Assembly: GCA_963585895.1 (NCBI GenBank)
Contig: CAUZXS010004389.1
Coordinates: 5,001-69,000 of the forward strand
Direction: 5' to 3'
DNA: 64,000 bases
DNA from: Sepioteuthis lessoniana
Taxonomy: Eukaryota > Mollusca > Cephalopoda > Myopsida > Loliginidae
Shown: positions 44,705 to 56,886 of the stretch, in pieces
Layout of the letters: each line of letters begins with the position of its first letter
Numbering within the stretch: position 1 is the first letter of the stretch
The notes under the pieces: model-generated
Database searches by the model: none
What the model was told of the DNA's origin: nothing
The model's input: only the letters and a program-made list of their open reading frames with translations
Made by a program: the position numbers and the translations under genes

Positions 44705-45245
44705 CACAGCTCAATTCTGTTGGTACATCGTTTTGGATCCTTGAGAGCCTTGGAGAAGCCTGTGTGGTTCGGACAGAACTCTCCTAAAATGAAAGGAAAA
44801 AAGCTCTTTACATCAACTGCTTTTGATTTGCATAAAGTATATTGTCATGCGGTTATTCTGCCACACAGGGAATAAAATATTTATTAAAATTTGCTCATAT
44901 ATAAATCAGACATTATGTTTAATCATGGTTTCATAATTATACACTCAGAATCTGTCTACTTTGTTTATATTTTATCAAGAACCTATTTTTCTAAAAAGGT
45001 GTGTCGATGATTGAATAATGCTATCAGTAATTAGTATCTGTGGGTATGTGTAGATCTTACGTAGAGTTTCGCTATGTAAGGTAGTTGGGGAATTGATACA
45101 TGACAGTGGAAAAAAGTGTCTCGGGTGATGTAATCGTTAGCAAGCGATACTTGCAAACTTTCCCGAGTGAGTTCGAGTCTCATTGGGTGCCGCATTTATA
45201 CGTCATTGTTCAACATCTAAGCAAAAAGCTTAGTAAATTACTACA
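44705..45245 (+). repeat. Inverted paralogous repeat, copy 1 (ends in SINE-C)
   Basis: About 540 bp from 'cagctcaattctgttggtac' through 'cagacattatgtttaatcat' to a SINE-C at 45112-45245. The reverse complement lies at 52795-53318 with about 90% similarity by eye. Both copies begin beside microsatellites. Either a segmental duplication or a larger unnamed mobile element ending in SINE-C. Confidence 0.85.
45112..45245 (+). mobile_element. SINE-C copy with probable target duplication
   Basis: Head 'gatgtaatcgttagcaagcg', B box 'gagttcgagtctca', end 'agcttagtaaattactac'. Similar flanks 'acatgacagtggaaa' and 'acatgacagcgaaa' suggest a target-site duplication. The paralogue at 52795 also contains a SINE-C, so insertion preceded the duplication. 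Confidence 0.8.
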
Positions 45246-45328
45246 TGACAGCGAAACCAAGACTGACAGTAAATATTTTAAATCTCTACTCTGAATACAA
45301 TAACAGATGGAAAAAAACTACAATTTTG

Positions 45329-45372
<44 letters not shown>

Positions 45373-45784
45373 TGAATCTAGGCCTTGAGTCCTAAATTCT
45401 TAGCTGCGCCTTTTTCTTTGGGGGTGGGTGGGTGTCAGAATTCTTTTTTAAAGTAATTTGAGCTTATATCTTGACTGGTGACTTTGGGGAAGACCATACC
45501 AACTGAAATCTTTGATAGGAACAAGCCTGTAATTACTCAAATAACTACTAACCTACAAATATTCAGAAAAAAGTTAGAAATAGACTTGTTAGTTATATCC
45601 AATAATTAGATTAAATATCTTCAGTTTTAACCATAAGTGGGTCATGATTGGTCAATGGCACGTTACCACAGCTGCTATGCAAATTAGACTACATTACAAC
45701 TGCTTTGCCAATTACTTAACACCATCCTAAGTTATATATATCCATAATTTGTAGTAGGTAATTTTCTATAGAGTAATTGTAATT

Positions 45785-45897
45785 TACGAAGCTCTTTACT
45801 TCGATGTGGCACAAGGCCGATTGAATGGGGCACCCAATGAGACTCGAACTCACTCTTGCAGGTTTGCTAGTCAAGCTTGCTAACCATTACAATACCC
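45785..45897 (-). mobile_element. SINE-C copy
   Basis: Minus-strand copy: 'ctttacttcgatgtggcaca' (3' end reversed) to 'ttgctaaccattacaatac' (head reversed). Confidence 0.8.
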
Positions 45898-46099
45898 ATT
45901 TTCTATAGAGTAATTGCGGTTTTTTGCTGTCATAAGTTTGGATGGACTGTGCGCATGCGCATATGTATATATGGTTACAGTGTGAAAGGGTCAATAATTG
46001 CGAATAGCTAAGATTATTCTAGAAAAGCGTCAGTTGCTTGAACGACCACTCTTCTTCGATATCCCCAGCAAATTTTAGGGCCTTGTGCTCAATTATAAA

Positions 46100-46535
46100 T
46101 AATCCCGGTTGACTGGGGCTATAGAATACACTGACTGCATCTTTGAAGAGAGTGTCTTGGATATACGATCTGATGGTGAGGCTCCAGTTCTAGAGCTGAA
46201 AGGAATATGAAGTACCCCTTTCATTGCAATTACTCCCAGGTCCACTATGACCCAGAGTGGTAGCACCTGTTAGGGTCCTATCTATGAGTCAAACAGAACT
46301 GCCTGATCATTAAATTACTAGGAATAATTTAACTGTGTGCAAACAATAACAAAACTTTATTGTGTATGAACTAATTATTCTAATAAAAAAACGAAATTAC
46401 TTACCGACTGTTCATTTACAAATCTTATGTTTATATCCATTTAACTGTGTGCAAACAAATGACTGTTGAATTAAACTGTTAATATCTAATAGCTATAGAT
46501 GAGGATATTTGACAATGGGCAAACTGTTAGGGATC
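46100..46535 (+). mobile_element. SINE-D copy with tail units
   Basis: Head 'ggttgactggggctatagaa', body 'tcccaggtccactatgaccc', then tail units with 'atttaactgtgtgcaaac' at about 46328 and 46439. It shows the direct link between SINE-D body and the satellite unit. Confidence 0.8.
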
Positions 46536-46604
46536 AGACCAAATGAAAAGAATATCAACATTATTCTACCCGAGGGATAAAAAGAAGAGTTGCCTCCTGT
46601 GGAC

Positions 46605-46890
46605 AGTGCATTGTGGCGCATTTCTTTCAAGCTGTAGCTGAATCCATACTATACTATGGATGCACCCCATGGACGTTAACAAAATGCATAGCGAAAACAC
46701 CAGGTGACAATAACACAAGAATGCTGCGTGCTGTCTTGAACAAATCCTGGAAGCAACACATCGTAAAACAGCAGCTGGACGGCCACTTGCCTCTCATCTC
46801 ACAAATCATTTAAGACTTGCTGGGCACTGTTGGAGAAGTAAAGACGAACTTATAAGCAACGTTTTCTCATCGTCGCCCGCACATGGCCCT
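46605..46890 (+). mobile_element. RTE-like LINE fragment 4
   Basis: Plus strand: HFFQAVAESILYYGCTPWTL, MLRAVLNKSWKQH, QQLDGHLPLI. The expected end (GAT repeat) is missing because SINE-A copy 12 follows. Confidence 0.8.
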
Positions 46891-46892
46891 GC

Positions 46893-47137
46893 CAGTGTTA
46901 GTGTTCGCCAAATGGCCCGGAAGACCTGGGTTCAATCCCAGGTCGAGTCATACTAAAGACTCAAAAAATGGTACTTGATGCCTCCTTGCTTAACACTTAG
47001 CATTATAAGGTACGGATCAAGAGTAAAGTCGAGCAATCCAGCGAAAGGAGTAGCGCTCTCCTGTACACTTTGGTGTAGTAGCTATCGAAAAGGGAGCCTT
47101 CCCGTCACCCTTGACTACGGTCGCCAACTTTACTTAG
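46893..47137 (+). mobile_element. SINE-A copy 12
   Basis: 'gtgttagtgttcgccaaatg' onward, B box 'gggttcaatccca', 3' end 'cggtcgccaactttactta'. Inserted in or beside the LINE fragment. Confidence 0.85.
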
Positions 47138-48762
47138 TCCATCAATTATCTACTGCCCATGTTTAAAGTCTTGAGCTATCAAGTATCCTCTAGAAGAAGT
47201 AATTACCAAAGGGTTAGGGTTAGGGTTCGGTAAGAGAGCCGGCCACGGAATATCAATACGTTGCATCGATAGAGTCACTTTTACAAATAGGTTTAAAGTA
47301 TGAAATATCCAATTATATACACTGTCCAGCATAGTGACATCACGAATTTGGAACGTAAATAAATAAAAAAAAAAAAAGCAACATAAACTCTATTTAGAAT
47401 GTCATTTTTTTTAAAAAGAAAAAGCAATATTTGCCATTTTTTTATATTGTTGTAGGAGTGATATTGTGTTTATTTTTAGCGATGAAAAGTTGTAACGTGC
47501 GTGTGAGTGTTTGGTTACTTTCTCGCTAAATTTTAAAAATAAATAAAGGAGAGAGAGAAGTTCCAAGATGTACGAAGTCGAAATGTTTTTAGGAATAGTT
47601 TTTATTTGCCGCATAGAAAATAAAGTTTGCGTTTGTGCTGCAAGCCTCGTGGAAAAGGAAAGATGTAAATAGACAAAATGGAGATATGCTAGAGTTGAGA
47701 AAGCAGCGCGTATCGATGGACGTGCGAGGGATTATGTTCGCCGTAGTTTAGCGAAAGTCATGTTTGCCGTTGGAGGAAATAAACTTTGGAGTCCCCGTGA
47801 GTTTTGTGGGTCTGGTGGTTTTGGGGAGAGGCGTGCGTGTCTCCATTAATGTTGCCCAGAGGTGAAATGAGAGCTAGGTGCCGGGAGCGAGATTAGGCAT
47901 CGCATCGACATAGCCAATTTTGGGGGTGACATAAAGTTGTTCCTCTGGTGGCGTATTGAATGTATCTAATTCATATTCAACTGGGATTCCTTGATCTAAA
48001 TGATATAGACGCAAGGAATCCATTAATTAGATGGGTTCCCTCATGTATCCATGCTGTTGCTGCTGCTGCTGCTATTGAAGAACCGCCAGTGAGATGTCAG
48101 CACTGGACAGAGTTGTTCAGCCAAAGAGAGTGTGTTTGGCAGCTTCCCCAATTTCTGCTGCCCGGAAAGGAGTTCCGAATTGAATAGGATTGGGTGAAAT
48201 TATGCGTCGAATTAAGTTACGCGCCAAACCAAAATACGAAATTTCCTTCCGCTACATTGCCATCACTGTTTTAAAGATTATATCGTCCAAATACTTACCA
48301 TTCTTACATTATTGAAGCCTCACTCTAAAATTCTATAGTCCTCGCCTAGTGTCACGTGGTCTACCACTGAGAGGAGAGAAATAGGGAATTTCTACTACCC
48401 CTCCGTGTTTGAATTAACAGGCCGCCAAAGACTGACCGTTAAAAGAGGAATAAGGAATGTAGGTCAACTTCGGCCGGCCGTTGAAGGAAGAAAAGAATGT
48501 GGGTCAAGCTATCTGTACCCCGTAACCTCGCCCGTGTTAAAGAGATAGTAGTCCTAACGAATCGCCAGGGAAAGGAAGAAAAAGGGCGAAATGATTGGCC
48601 AGATCCCTAAAGCGGAAGTAGCCCCCTTTTCGTCAGCGGAAATAGGGATAAAGAATATCAGTTTTGGAACGGAGGTCGCGGTGAATAGAGTCTCATGCCA
48701 AACTCCGGGTGAAGAAGCGGAAAGCTCTTGGACAAGATGACAGATACATTCAAGCCGAACTA

Positions 48763-48797
<35 letters not shown>

Positions 48798-49764
48798 CGC
48801 TAGCCCGAAAAACAGAAAATACTCTCAGAAGGAACCCGTCAAAAGCTAAGTAAACATTAAGACTTTCTCCCTCCACCCTTCCTAAGTATTGCTATTACAA
48901 ATTCTCTCTCTCTCTCAATTTAAAGAAGGAACGGAAGACAAGATTAAAGAAAGATATTTGTATTTATGTATTATCCGCCGATAATATAGCCGACATGTTG
49001 AATAGGCGTGTCCGCGTGTATTAAAAACCTTGTCATATTTTAATGTCCCCACGTGTTGAAACTTATTCATTATGTTGTCTGCCTGTCAAGTTGTCAATTG
49101 CATGCTCCTTTTTCAGCTTCGTTCGCCTCATGTTATTCTCGCCTAAATTGTCATATTCTTTCCTTTAAAAATATTATACGGGAAACCGGAATTGTTGACT
49201 ACTAAAATTAATATTATTATATCTAAACCTAGAGGCCCATATCTTCCATTATCCTAGGGTTAGGAGGAGGTAGTGGCCTAGTGGGTGTGTGTGTAATGTG
49301 AAATTTGGAAACCCCTTGCCAGCGGCGGTCAGTCTAGTACCAAATTAATCCCAACATAATCTGCCAGTTTCCCTACGCCCCAAAAGGGAATCTTAACTGG
49401 AACTTATTTTGCGATGGATCAAGTGCCAGGCTACCTTGTCTTCACAAGTGCGAAAAATAAACTCCCCGTTTGGTGATAACAATATTTAAATGCACCAGTT
49501 CCCATACGCTTTTAAATGGTTGCTCGTCCGGGGATCTTTAATATTTTAATTTGCCGTCACACTTAGTTATTATTTCCTCTATTGCTGCAATTTCATGATG
49601 ACAAAAGTCTTTCACTTTGTCACTTGTCTAGGGCCAACATTTAAAAGATTCAAGAATTTATGTTTAAAAAATTTCTCTAACTATTGCTGCTTTATAATAG
49701 ATAGGTGAAATCTATTAATAACTTGCCTAGTCGATTGCTTCTCGGCAGAGAGACATATCTTCTT
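47138..49764. other. Largest stretch without recognised elements
   Basis: 2.6 kb with locally higher GC (about 47690-47940 and 48360-48740). A 75-codon frame at 47960-48187 has no known domain and includes a GCT-repeat alanine run. Possible LTR debris: AATAAA followed by 'ctttggagtccccgtgag' near 47778. A 30-base poly-A lies at 48764-48793, and a short TTAGGG-like run ('gggttagggttagggtt') at about 47212. No exon could be supported. Confidence 0.4.
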
Positions 49765-50290
49765 CAACTGGTGTCCTGGATATGACACTAAACAATATGA
49801 TGGTGAGGTTCCAGTAATACTGGAGCTTTGGGGAATGCGGTGTACCCCTTCATTACCATCGCTCCCAGGTCCACTCTGGCCCGGAGTGGTAGCACCTAAT
49901 AGGGTTCTATCTATGAGTCAAACAAAATTAAACTGCGTACTTATGCTAAACTGAATTGCTTGAAATAGGACTGTTTTGACATATAAACTGCATACTTATG
50001 CTAAACTGAATTGTTTGAAATATAACTGTTATTAGATTGAACTAAACTATGTACTTTAGCGAAACTGAATTGTTTGATATAGAACTGTGTTGACATTTAA
50101 ACTGCGTATTTATATTAAACTGAATTGTTCGAAATAGAACTGTTTTGACATTTAACTGAACTGTTTTGACATTTAACTGTAAACAAAACTTATACTAAAT
50201 TGAATTGTTTGAAATTTAATTCGGCGTTAAATGACCCAGAAAGGGTTGATATGCCGTAAAACCAACCAAACAACCAACCAACCAACTCTA
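49765..50290 (+). mobile_element. SINE-D copy with five-fold tail repeat
   Basis: Body from 'gtcctggatatgacactaaa' and 'ccactctggcccggagtgg', then about five tail repeats of 50-70 bp ('gctaaactgaattgtttgaa'), and 3' signature 'gggttgatatgccgtaaaac' followed by CCAA repeats. Confidence 0.85.
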
Positions 50291-50424
50291 TGAATGACAG
50301 TTCATGAAGCCTTCAAATTAAGTTTGAAACGTAAATAAAAAAGGTTACCTAGATTCTCTTCAAAGTTGATTTTGAATATTTTCCACTTGGTTTGTCATTG
50401 ACATCACTTTGTTTTCAAGATTAT

Positions 50425-51020
50425 ATCGTTCAACATGCTCGTCTCACCTACCTAGGAAGTAGCGTCTCATCAACCGAAAAAGACACCGACACACGACTGA
50501 CGAAGGCATGGACGGCTATCGATAGGCTCTCGATCATATGGAAATCAGACCTAAGCGATAAAATGAAACGCAGTTTCTTCCCGGCAGTGGTTGTGTCGAT
50601 ACTGCTATATGGATGCACTACATGGACGCTAACTAAACGGCTGGAGAAGAAACTAGACGGAAACTACACAAGAATGTTGAGAGCAGTATTGAACAAGTCC
50701 TGGCGACAACACCCCACAAGACAACAACTATACGGACACTTGCCCCCCCATCACGAAAACTATACAAGTTAGACGAACCAGACACGCGGGACACTGCTGG
50801 AGAAGCAGGGACGAGCTCATAAGTGATGTACTCCTATGGACCCCCACATATGGCCGTGCAAAAGCAGGACGACCAGCTCGAACTTACATACAGCAACTAT
50901 GTGAGGACACAGGATGTAACCCTGAAGACCTGCCGGAGGCGATGAGTGATAGGGAGAAGTGGGGAGAGAGGGTCAGGGATATCCGTGCTGGCGGCACGAC
51001 ATGATGATGATGATGATTAA
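50425..51020 (+). mobile_element. RTE-like LINE fragment 5
   Basis: Plus strand: LTYLGSSVSSTEKDTDTRL, KAWTAIDRLSIIWKSDLSDK, YGCTTWTLTKRLEKKLDGN, then past a frameshift near 50745 to the C-terminal region and GATGATGATGAT at 51003. It begins after the RT motifs (5' truncated) and is relatively well kept. Confidence 0.9.
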
Positions 51021-51059
51021 TATCTGAAACCTCACCCTGAAGCCTCACCCTAAAGTTTT

Positions 51060-51290
51060 GAGAGAATTCCTCGTAGCGTAATGGTTAACATGCAAGACTG
51101 CCACATCGTAGTAAGCGAGTTCGAACTCCTGTCGCGTTATTATGTTCACTTTCGGACCTTTGGAAAAAGGCATGGACCTTCTTATCCCTTCAGCTATTGG
51201 TTAAGTAGCATTATTGTTGTTCTTCTACAAGGATGGCTTTGGCATTAAATAACCCACGAAGGTTGACATGTCATTTAACAAGGAAAACTA
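51060..51290 (+). mobile_element. SINE-E copy 4
   Basis: Head 'cctcgtagcgtaatggttaa', B box 'gagttcgaactcctg', middle 'cttcagctattggttaagta' and 3' signature 'gttgacatgtcatttaac'. Confidence 0.8.
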
Positions 51291-51744
51291 AAGTTCCGGG
51301 GTTGGATCTTGCATAGGCCTTAACAAGGATATATAAAAAGCCGGAAGTTACCCATGCAGCAGATCTCCCCTCTTTAAGACAACGATATTGTCCCAGAGAT
51401 GGCAAAAATGCTACAAAACTTTACATTCAAGTCACCACAGCACCTGCCAAAATAAGATTAAAAACAACGTCAATCCACCTTGGGGAATCCTAGTTTTGCT
51501 ACTCTACGTTAGCAAGTTCCCTACCATGTTGTTAGAAGGTTTGAATTCCAATTTTTCCTTCTTCTAAATTGGTTTGCCTACCAACAAGATCGGGAACATA
51601 GTGTAGCCTAATATTTACTCATTGCTGAGAAAATTTTGTCGGAACAAAACTATATTTAGCAATACTCCCCGCCACAAAAAGGAGTAAAAAATAAACAAAA
51701 CTTTTAATTAAGTCTTCTTTTTTTTTAATAAGATAATAGTATAA
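51291..51744. other. Unassigned, with a SINE-B-like scrap
   Basis: 51535-51610 resembles reversed SINE-B ('gtttgaattccaatttttcc'). Otherwise nothing recognised. Confidence 0.35.
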
Positions 51745-52565
51745 CGTCATCATCATCATCATCTCGTGCTGCTAGCACGGATCTTCCGGACCCTCTCTCG
51801 CCACCCGTCTCTATCGCCCATCGCTCCCGAGAGGTCTTCCAGGCTACATCCTGTATCGGCATAGAGCTGTTGTAAATAGGTTCTAGCTGGTCGTCCTACC
51901 TTTGCTTGTCCATGTGAGGGGGTCCACCGGAGTATATTGCTTATGAGTTCGTCCTTACTTCTCCAGTAGTGTCCTGTATGTCTGGTTCGTCTAACTTTGA
52001 TAGTTTTTGTGATGGGTGGTAGGTGGCCGTACAGTTGCTGTTTTATGGGGTGTTGCCACCAGGAATTGTTCAATATTGCTCGCAGCATTCTTGTGTAGTT
52101 GCTGTCAAGCTTTTTCTCCATACATTTAGTTAGCGTTCATGTGGTGCATCCATATGGCAGTATCAACACAACTGCGGCTTGGAAGAAACTGCGTTTTATT
52201 TTATCGGTCAGGTCTGACTTCCATATGATCAATAGGCTATCGATAGCTGTCCATGCCTTTGCTAGTCGCGTGTTGATGTCTTTCTTGGTTGATGAGACAC
52301 TGCTTCCCAGGTAGGCGAACTTGTCCACTGGTTTTAAAGGCCCACCCTTAAGTGTAGAGATGTCACCTCTTTGACAAAAGCCCATGTATTCTGTTTTGTC
52401 TGCGTTGACATGGAAGCCTATGCCACCTGCCGCTCGTTCCAGGTTAAGTAGCTGGGATTCGGCTTGGGTGGGTGATTTTGCTTGAAACGCTGTCATCGGC
52501 GTAGTCCGCGTCCGTAATAGATTGTTCGGGGGTATGTTCAGCTTCCTTTTCTTTCTTTTTTTTTG
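51745..52565 (-). mobile_element. RTE-like LINE fragment 6
   Basis: Minus strand: end of the RT thumb (GGIGFHVNADKTEYMGFCQR, FAYLGSSVSSTKKDINTRL), then DKIKRSFFQAAVVLILPYGC, QQLYGHLPPITKTIKVRRTR and EDLSGAMGDRDGWRERVRK, ending at the ATC repeat near 51745. A frameshift lies near 52125. 5' truncated at 52565. Confidence 0.9.
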
Positions 52566-52659
52566 CAAGCTTAAAATCTTTAATTTGTTGTTTTTTCCTT
52601 CTGTTATTATATCAAAAGTAGAGATTTAAAATGTTTACTGTTAGTCAAAATTCCATTTT

Positions 52660-52765
52660 TTTTTTACTTAGATGTGGCACAAGGCCGTATGAATGGGGCA
52701 CTCAGTGAGACTCGAATTGACTCGGGAAGATTTGCTTGTCAACCTTGCTAACCATTAAATCAATC
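52660..52765 (-). mobile_element. SINE-C copy
   Basis: 'acttagatgtggcacaaggc' to 'ccttgctaaccattaaatc'. It lies 30 bp from another SINE-C in the same orientation. Confidence 0.8.
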
Positions 52766-52794
52766 GAGACGCCTTTTTCCACTGTCAAGTAATA

Positions 52795-53814
<1,020 letters not shown>

Positions 53815-53816
53815 TA

Positions 53817-54226
53817 TGAGGATCATTAAATAAGTTTCCAGACTTTTTTCGTATGGGCACTTTTATTGATAGTACACACATGAAACCCAATTCCCCTCCG
53901 GAATAATCTCCTCCGGCTGCAATGCACTTGTACCATTCCAACAACTTCTGGAAGGCTCCATGGAAGTTCTCTTGTGTGAGCGTTTCAATGACCTTCGTCA
54001 CAGCCTCTTTCATCTCCCCAATTGTCTCATAACGACAGACTCTGAGCTTAGGGAATAAGCAAAAGTCACAGGGAGCAAGGTCTGGACTGTAGGGAGGCTG
54101 AGGAACTGTCTTGATGCCTATCTTGCTCAAATAGTCTGTGACAAGGATGGAGTTGTGGACTGGTGCATTGTCCTGGTGGAAATGCCACTGGCCCGATTTG
54201 AAAAGTGCTGGCCTCCCAGCTGTTAT
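53817..54226 (-). mobile_element. mariner (family A) C-terminal half, chimeric joint
   Basis: Terminal repeat at 53817 preceded by TA. Minus strand: HQDNAPVHNS region and YSPDLAPCDFCLFPKLRVC, with frameshifts between the two blocks. It stops at about 54226, where mariner family B sequence begins, so the far terminal repeat of family A is missing. Confidence 0.85.
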
Positions 54227-54560
54227 TTATAATTTTGAAGTAGTTGGTGCGCTGACACGTTGTGCATTGTTTCACTTTGTGTGTGATTTAAAAGCCGTAC
54301 AGATGAACGTGCGACGTAGTCTAATTCGGGAACTTATGCTTTACAAGTTCGATCCCGGCCATAAGCGACAAAAAATATTTGCTGTGCAAAAGATGAAGGC
54401 ACAGTTAATCACAGTATAGTAGCCAGACGATCAAGCAAGATCAGGTAGGGTTAAAATCGTAGATTCCGAGGCAGTGCTCAAAACTAAAGACAAAATCCGG
54501 TGAGTATCACGCGGAGAGTCTCAGGTAAACTCGGCATCTCATAATCCATTGTAGTTCATC
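54227..54560 (+). mobile_element. mariner (family B) 5' coding fragment
   Basis: 'gttggtgcgctgacacgttg' leader, then MNVRRSLIRELMLYKFDPGH, the start of a mariner transposase (N-terminal helix-turn-helix), then degraded sequence reaching a 'cggcatctcataatccattg' motif. Both terminal repeats are missing. Confidence 0.8.
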
Positions 54561-54567
54561 ATTTTCA

Positions 54568-54870
54568 CCTCCCAGTTGGTTGGGGATGTAGAATACACCG
54601 ACTGCATCTCTATAGAGGAGTAAGACCCCCCCTCATCAACGAGAGTCCTGAACATAACACTAAACAATCTGATGATGAGTCTCCAGTAATACTGGAGCTT
54701 TGGGAAATGCAGAGTACCCCTTCATTGCCATTGCTTCCAGGTCCACTTTGGCCCGGAGTGGTAACATCTAAAGGGGTCCTATGTGTGGTTCAAATAGAAC
54801 TGTTCGACATTTAACAAATGACTTATGCGAAATTGAATTGTTTGAAATAGAACTGTTTGATCACTGAATA
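54568..54870 (+). mobile_element. SINE-D copy
   Basis: Head 'cccagttggttggggatgta', body 'aggtccactttggcccggag', start of tail 'gaaattgaattgtttgaaat'. It ends at a TA run (54881-54900). Confidence 0.85.
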
Positions 54871-54926
54871 CTTTTACTTATATATATATATATATATATA
54901 CACGGTGTCATGTATGTGTGTATATA

Positions 54927-55436
54927 CGAAGGTCATTCAATAAAAAAAGGTGAATTTTGCCTAATTGGAAGCACTGTTTACGGCTGCACTTTTTTCAAGG
55001 AAATCAATAGTCGTAGTTCCTTCCATGTCCTAAAAGACTGAACGCTGCGCGTGGAACTTTTTCCTTACCGTAGATACAGTGTGTTTTCACAACGTAGGCA
55101 GTCTTTTCGACTTAGTCTCGTACTGGCAAATTCATATTTAGCCTATTTGTTTAAAATTTTTAATTAAAACATGTTTCTCCGCGCACATCACTCATTATTC
55201 TGTGATTTTCGCATAGCTTGTACTTCTCAGCTACCGAAAATTTTGTAATAGACCTCCGTTCAAGCCTGGAGCACTCTGATTTGTGGCCATTTTGAATAGC
55301 CTGAAAACGAATATTTTTGCGAGATTAAAATGATTTTTGCTATAAACTAATTACAAACAATGTCACGTTTACATTTATAGAAAAAAATTGGAAAAAAAAT
55401 ATTTTTCTTTTTTAAAAAATTCACCTTATTAAATGA

Positions 55437-55442
<6 letters not shown>
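54927..55442. mobile_element. mariner-like MITE, 516 bp
   Basis: Left end 'cgaaggtcattcaataa' and inverted right end 'tgagagtcatttaataa', each continuing into 'aggtgaatttt', flanked by TA inside TA repeats. No coding sequence recognised. A family different from mariners A and B by its ends. Confidence 0.8.
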
Positions 55443-55467
<25 letters not shown>

Positions 55468-55549
55468 TTCGATGAACTAACTGAACGTGGATTCTGCACA
55501 ATGTTTCTAATGTCAGGTGACGTATTTTAGAGAAACGAACGCTGATTCA

Positions 55550-55863
55550 TTGATCAAACGGCCAATTTTTCTTGTCATAAATAGCCAACTTTTCTTGCTG
55601 TGCAACTTTTCCAAATTTTTATATATTTTTACACTTTTTATACATCCATCGTTAACTTAACATCACTAATAATACCCCTCATAGCCCTGATGATGGTTCA
55701 GCAGAACCGAAACGCTATAGTGTCGACTTTGTTTCTCAATAAATCTACCCTTTCTATTTGGATTACTTGTTGTCAATTTTTCTTCACAAACTGTTGGATT
55801 ACTATCCATTATTTTCTTCCATATATACATATATATATATATGTACGTGTGTATGTGTAAATT
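55550..55863 (+). mobile_element. Probable PLE-type 3' end
   Basis: No coding part is left. Identified by the hammerhead-like motif at 55687-55724 and the AATAAA downstream at 55738. The sequence around it is not shared with the other two PLE ends. Confidence 0.45.
55687..55724 (+). ncRNA. Hammerhead ribozyme-like fold
   Basis: CTGATGA (55687-55693), one spare T, stem II GGTTC/GAACC with AGCA loop (55695-55708), GAA (55709-55711), stem III ACGC/GTGT with TATA loop (55712-55723, one G-U), and C at 55724 as the cleavage position (a GUC-like site). Stem I pairs only in part. The spare base before stem II departs from the textbook core. Confidence 0.6.
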
Positions 55864-56140
55864 TATCCAACCCTTCCGCTACGAGCAAGATGTGATACAG
55901 AGTCATTTTTATAGCAGAGTACAGCTGGTTTGAATTCAGAGTTTTCCTTCACCTAAACTGGTTGCTTCACCAAGGCTAAAGAACCCAATCTGCCCGACTA
56001 TTTACATATAGCTGAAATAAGAATGGATTTGTGGCTTTCTTAAGAATATTAGTACAACGGGAAGCTCAAACATCTTCGCCTAAGGTTTGAAATCGGGTGG
56101 CCAATTCCATTTCCTACTCCGATCTCCATCTTGTTAAGAC
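55864..56140 (-). mobile_element. SINE-B copy 6, diverged
   Basis: Reverse SINE-B: 'atccaacccttccgctacga', 'gaattcagagttttccttca', 'gaagctcaaac' and a degraded head. Confidence 0.7.
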
Positions 56141-56600
56141 CACCTACACAGAAATATATATATATATATATATAAGATTTCAACTATATTGCCGCTAATC
56201 ATGTTATTTATAACCGAAACTGTGTTATCACCCTGGTTGGCGGCTGATGAGGACAGGGTATCGCACGTGCTTTCACGCGTTGTATGATTAAAAAAATTGC
56301 CGCTAATCATGTTATTTACGGAAAACATTATGTATACACAAAGTGTACTCCTTGTCTGGATCAAAAAGGAGTATAGCCGAACAATTTTACCATCAGAAGA
56401 CTCAGACGATTAACGCCCAAGCGATGGAGATACTTACGAATCAGGTGAGGATTAGAGACAACGGAATATTTCCTTTGCTATTTTAACTGTCATTCAGCCG
56501 AAGTATTTTCTCTTTCTCTGATCTTAAACTACTTAGAAGGTAAAGTGTGACTTCCAACAAAAAAAGAATGATCCAGTTTTGATTCAATGTTTAACTTGAA
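56141..56600. other. Unassigned, with a direct repeat
   Basis: The 20-mer 'ttgccgctaatcatgttatt' occurs at about 56190 and 56297. TA run at 56157-56174. No gene. Confidence 0.4.
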
Positions 56601-56604
56601 ACCA

Positions 56605-56840
56605 AGAGTTGGTCACTTTATGGCTAAAGTGCTAAAGTGCATCCTCGAAGTTAACGAGTTCAAACTCCAATCGCGCTATTACGGTCCCTTTTGAACTAAG
56701 ACCCTTGGTAAAGGTATGAACCTCTTTATCCCCCCCACCCCACAAACTATGGGTTAAATAGTACCAGTACGATTCTTCTGCAATGATGGCTTTAGTATTA
56801 AATAATCCATACAGATTGATATGGTATGAAACAAAGAAAT
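56605..56840 (+). mobile_element. SINE-E copy 5
   Basis: 'gagttcaaactccaatcgcg' B-box region, 'aaactatgggttaaatagta', 3' signature 'attgatatggtatgaaac'. Diverged. Confidence 0.75.
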
Positions 56841-56886
56841 CAAACCTCAGGTACAATTTTATCTCATATTCTGACCACCTAATATA

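Noticed and set aside
47210-47232. Interstitial telomeric repeat as a chromosome-fusion mark
   Set aside because: Only about three TTAGGG-like units; too short to support a fusion.
47690-47960. Possible LTR with AATAAA and primer-binding site
   Set aside because: No terminal TG/CA pair, target duplication or second copy in the window could be defined.
47960-48187. 75-codon frame with alanine run as a possible exon
   Set aside because: No domain, no supported splice sites, and the alanines come from a short GCT repeat.
56215-56290. Another hammerhead core near 'gctgatgagg'
   Set aside because: CTGATGA is present but no GAAA follows at stem II distance; the upstream 'gaaac' would need an open stem II that pairs poorly.
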